Of a DNA stretch of 64,000 nucleotides, positions 59,987 to 64,000 are shown one piece after another. The notes beneath the pieces are model-generated. The model had not been told where the DNA came from. It ran no database searches and saw only the letters and a list, made by a program, of their open reading frames with translations. The first letter of the stretch is position 1, and each line of letters starts with the position of its first letter. Location: contig JBANAY010000003.1 of the NCBI GenBank assembly GCA_037952775.1, positions 7,316,001 to 7,380,000 of the forward strand, read 5' to 3'. A program made the translations under genes and the position numbers. This DNA is from Clonostachys chloroleuca (lineage: Eukaryota; Ascomycota; Sordariomycetes; Hypocreales; Bionectriaceae).

Positions 59987-61441
59987 GCGGTGAGTGTTGG
60001 GAGGAACGGAGTTTTGTTAGGTCGTGGTGTACGCAAGTTTAGAGGATCGATTATGGAGGGGTTCTGTCAAATTGTCGTCAAAGTAGTGGCTGGGTTCATT
60101 CGATTGGTTTGACTATCGCAGCGTGTATCACTTGTACAACACTGCCAGCTTCATCAAATCAAGTTGCCAAGAGAAGTTTTCCCCAGGGTTTGGTGCGCCT
60201 CCTTTCCTGCCTGAGTCAGAGCGTAGAAGCCAAGTCAAATCCTCTCCCAGCACGGTGAAGTTGTCCGTGCTGGTCGCAGAAGGAGGTCCATTCATTCTTT
60301 CAGCATGGTTAATTAGCTTCCGTGAAGTTTTTGCTAGCACTTGTAAAATTAAAAGTGTCTACTTGAGGTTCACGTATAGTTAAGGTAGCCATGGTTCCAT
60401 CTTCGCCAGTAGTACATGCTACATTCTTAATTACTGATGCCAGCATCCCATGTCCTGGCCGCAAGGTAAAAATAAATCAAGCAGTATACCCGCTCAATCT
60501 AATCAAAGATACATCATCGTATGTCATGAGACGAATAACCATTTTTGTAATGAGGATCATGACGCTGAAAGACGCAGTGCTCGGGCAAGGGTAGGGCAAC
60601 TTCAAGCGTATCGGACATCGAACGCCAAGTTGCACAATGGGCTAGCCGTTTTGAAATTTGAAGCGATATTTGGTAAAGATCAAAGTGAGTTTAACCAAAT
60701 ACGAAAATGTCTCCCCCCTTATTTTGAACAACCAACTGACGCCAACATCGGTCAACGTGCGGACCAACTCCCCGGAAATTTTCGGTATACGTATGGAGGG
60801 GGAACATTCCTCAGCTTGAGAGGCTCCACTGTTGGTGTAGATGTTGAGATGAGTCCTGGGCTTCGAACATCTTGCTTACTATGTAAAGAGGCCTCGGCTA
60901 ATCAATGTATGAGCTTACATCGTCGTACAAACGCCAACACATCAGCGTCTATTTGCTTTCGAATGTAAACGCCTTGTTTCTCCCAGCTGAATCAATCGAC
61001 CCAAGAGATTCAGAAAAGAACGTTGGTAGGAAAACGAGCATCATAACATTCCCTAATTCAGTAAAGTTAGTTAGAAGGAAGCGAGTCTTCGGAATGTATT
61101 TGCATTCCAGCTTCCAAATAGACTTCATGAATGCCTACGGCAACCCTCCCTCTAAATCGTATAAATCATCATCCACGCCTCTAATCTTCGATAAGGTGCG
61201 TATGCGTGAAAAATGCTGGACAACGCGGGCCGCAAGTCTCTTGCGGAAGACACAACCACACTCTAAATCATCCTCCATGTCACTACCCGAGGCACGACTG
61301 CATGACCGGATGTCCTAGTTCTTATGCTCGGCAATCCCAATCAGCTGCTGTGGGTTTCTACTCGATTACCGATATATTCATTCGAATACCCGTTGGCGCC
61401 CTTCATACACTTCGAGCACATTGGTGCCGCCAACAAAAACC
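59987..61441. other. Intergenic, nothing recognised
   Basis: 1.45 kb. Several medium frames exist but lack coding character, and none matches a family I know. Confidence 0.45.
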
Positions 61442-62799
61442 ATGGCGACGTGGCGACCACCTCCCGATTCACCGGGCTACATTCTAGAGAGGCTGAACAT
61501 TGCGCTTATCGTTGTATCCTCGGTTACTATGATCGCGAGAATGGGGACTCGGATATTTATTCTTCGGTCGTTGGGATGGGACGATTTGATCGCATGCGTT
61601 GCATTTGTACGCCTACGGATTCTGACTTGGCATATATTATATGCTAATTAATTTGAACACTAGGTTCTACTAATGGCATATTCGGCGATGAAAATAATAT
61701 GTTTGTTACCCTTACTTCGGTCTTGATCCTCTTGACATACATCTAATGGCTCATATAGCCGTCTCTATGGGGGCGGGAACTCACATCGATCAAGTCCCCC
61801 AGGATCAGCTTGATGATTTCTTCGAAGTAAGACTAGCTTCCGACCCTTGCTCTATCAAAAAGGCTTTTGCTTACGAACGTTACCAACAGTTTTTACCTAC
61901 ATTCTCGTTGTTGTTCTTTGTCGAAATCGCCATGATACGCTTCTCCGTTATTGCCTTCTATATGAAGCTGAGTAGTGACAGTTCGTTTTCCCCAGATGGT
62001 TCTATTTATCCAGAAGAGTTATTGATTGAGCAAGTTACCAGGATGGTACCGTTGGGGTTTATATGCTCTAGCTTTCATAAACCTCTCCGTTACGATGATT
62101 GTCTTCTTTGTTTTCCTCACCGAGTGCGATCCTATCCCGTACGTATACATTCTCTTCTGCTGGAAATGATAACCTTTGATTGACAAACACATCTTTAGCG
62201 ATCTATGGGATGTCACGGCCCCAAACCGAAATTGTATGAGTAAGGCAGCGGAAAGGAAATTATTTTGGTCACACGGGATTGTTGGCGTTATTCTCGACCT
62301 TGGCCTCCTTGTCCTACCCGTCACGCTTATCTGCATTGTGATGAAGTTTTCAAAGAAGAGGGCTCAAGTGCTTCTTGTTATCTGCGTCGGTGTATTGGCT
62401 CTCATCGCAGGCATTATGCGTGTCACCTACCACATAATGATCGATTTCTCTACGGACCCGTGAGTATATCTTCACAAAACCTCGCCCTGCATGGACCCCG
62501 TTGCTACTGCCTAGTAACGAGTTACAGCTAGAATACGTTAGTTGACTGGTATTTCTTTCAGGACATATAAGCTATACCGCGTCGGCATGTGGGTGGATCT
62601 GGAAGGGCATCTCGGACTCTGGACAGCCTGTTTCCCCGCCCTGCAGCCTCTCTTCCACCTAATCAGCGAGAAATTCCATTGCCTGCATAGGCCCGAAAGA
62701 CACGAGAAGAAATTGAGCAGCACACCTGGTCTGGATATCCCTTCGAACACAGGCCCTGCTCTGAGTAGCTCGGCTAATACTTGGGGGAGTGGCGTATAG
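61442..62799 (+). CDS. Rhodopsin-domain (SAT4-type) fungal integral membrane protein
   Basis: The start is [18 protein letters not shown]. At least six exons are needed: 61442-61606, from 61664, from about 61760, from about 62041, from about 62202, and from about 62562 to 62799. Joined lines give the family pattern: [148 protein letters not shown] and [18 protein letters not shown]. Seven helices are expected. The C-terminal tail is Ser-rich. The splice pattern around 61830-61865 is uncertain, since a 36-nt in-frame piece may be intron or exon. The function of this family in moulds is mostly unknown. No stop or shift was found. Confidence 0.82.
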
Positions 62800-64000
62800 A
62801 GCGACCTTTCACTGAAATGCATATAGATATAAAGAGTTATAGATAGATACTTAAATATGTATTCACATTTTATCAATATAGTCCATAGTCCAGAAAAAGA
62901 GACCTGCTCCGTCAAGCAACCTCTTTCCCATACAAATATGGACGCGAGACTGCTCCCTTCGTCTTTGCTGATAACAAACTCACGTCTCCCTTACGTGCCA
63001 AATGCTACTCCAAGCCATTCAAACAACCCCAATCAACGTTCAAGACTTCTTGGCTTGTGGTAGCCTATGTGAGTTCGTATTCAGGCCAAGCGTCAAATGT
63101 GCCAAGGAGAAAAAAGTACATAGAATAGCTACAGTTGACATAATTTTCTCTCATTCTTCAAGCTCGTGCCAACCCCTCTACTTTCCATTGTGAACTATCT
63201 CTGTTGGTGTCTCCACCTAACAGCTTCCAGTTATACAGGTAAAAGGGATATATTGAGACTGTTACTTCTAACTCGTAATTACAGGAGGGATCCGTTGACC
63301 CTTATATCCCAAGGAATCCCTTGATCGTATCCTTATACGAGCAGCCCGGTCTCAGGCTTGTAAGGTCCGTTAATTATCCTGCTAGTGTACAATTAGTTAG
63401 GGATCTTTATATCCATTAGACCGAGGTTGTAACCTTCCTTCAACTTGTACGTTTAATAGGATCAGAATACTCTTCGAGCTACCAGGCCTGCGCCGATAAC
63501 TCGGTCTTCAGTTGATCATCAGAGCTGTAGTTCGCAATAGATCCTACCGGCTAGGGTTACTCGAGCCGATGGAGTCAGGGCCTTGATAATCAGGTCCAGT
63601 TAGGTTATAACCTTCCAACCTGACTAACTAACCCCTCTCAGTAAAACTGATCCTTCTAGATCGGTTGCATCATGGCCGCAGCTATCGTACGATTGAACCT
63701 TACTTTTGCAATCGCGGCCGGTCAGGCTTCCACGGAATTCCTGATAGTATTTGCTAGTAAATTGTATGTGCGTTCGAACAGGCTGGGCTGCGGGCTTCAA
63801 CCTTCATAGATTATCTCGGTAGTTGACGATATCTCTCTATCGCCCGCTTGGCACCAACAATCTCCTTCACTTTATCCTGCATCACTTGGTCTCTGCAAGA
63901 CGTCATGCAAAGTTTGATGCCTTTCATCTAGCTAGGATGGCTCTCATCGTGTAGCTTTGTTAGTGAGGAAATCCAAGATTTCATGTGTGAGATCTGTGTT
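62800..64000. other. Right end of window, nothing recognised
   Basis: 1.2 kb. From about 63240 onward the sequence is rich in short near-repeated words (AGGTTGTAACCTTCC, GGTTATAACCTTCC) and lacks open frames, so it may be old repeat-derived DNA. No gene seen. Confidence 0.4.

Noticed and set aside
60450..60968. 172-codon plus-strand frame
   Set aside because: Irregular composition, no start context, no domain and no sensible splicing partners.

Overview
The window is nuclear DNA of a filamentous ascomycete, most likely a Pezizomycotina mould. Genes carry short GT-AG introns of about 50-100 nt. The gene families are typical of such fungi: Zn(II)2Cys6 regulators, a HET-domain protein, a rhodopsin-domain membrane protein, HOS3, an ECM33-like wall protein and a stress-responsive A/B-barrel protein. 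A TA-rich block carries the signature of repeat-induced point mutation (RIP). No rRNA, tRNA or CRISPR array was recognised.

Left part, 1-9 kb: the 5' half of a full-size ABC (MDR-type) exporter leaving the window, an intact Zn(II)2Cys6 regulator, a possible 93-residue protein and a seven-helix membrane protein.

Middle, 9-33 kb: an accessory region with many damaged genes. An ornithine-cyclodeaminase-like gene, an AAA ATPase, an ankyrin fragment, a sulfatase, a sugar-type MFS transporter, a double Zn(II)2Cys6 regulator and a kelch-repeat membrane protein all carry in-frame stops or frame breaks. Among them lie apparently intact genes: an E2/UBC-fold fusion protein, a secreted lysozyme-like protein, a conserved-looking protein of unknown function and a HET-domain protein.

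Core block, 34-47.5 kb: intact and mostly housekeeping genes. These are histidinol-phosphatase, a HOS3-type histone deacetylase divergent from an RBM25/Snu71-like PWI splicing factor, a LtrA-family membrane protein and an ECM33-like GPI wall protein. The phosphatase and LtrA genes are strongly GC-rich with C-ending codons.

Transposon block, 49.13-53.85 kb: a 4.7-kb element bounded by 42-bp terminal inverted repeats. Every mismatch between the two ends is a CpA/TpG to TpA change. Most of the interior is RIP-like TA-rich DNA, and near the right end there is a cluster of palindromic repeats whose stems vary in a compensating way.

Right part, 54-64 kb: an intact 2-oxoglutarate/Fe(II) oxygenase, an A/B-barrel protein with a membrane anchor, a decayed ankyrin gene, a small possible tail-anchored protein and a multi-exon rhodopsin-domain membrane protein. 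The last kilobase has no recognisable gene.

All products are called from motifs read by eye. Exon borders are inferred from splice consensus and reading frame.
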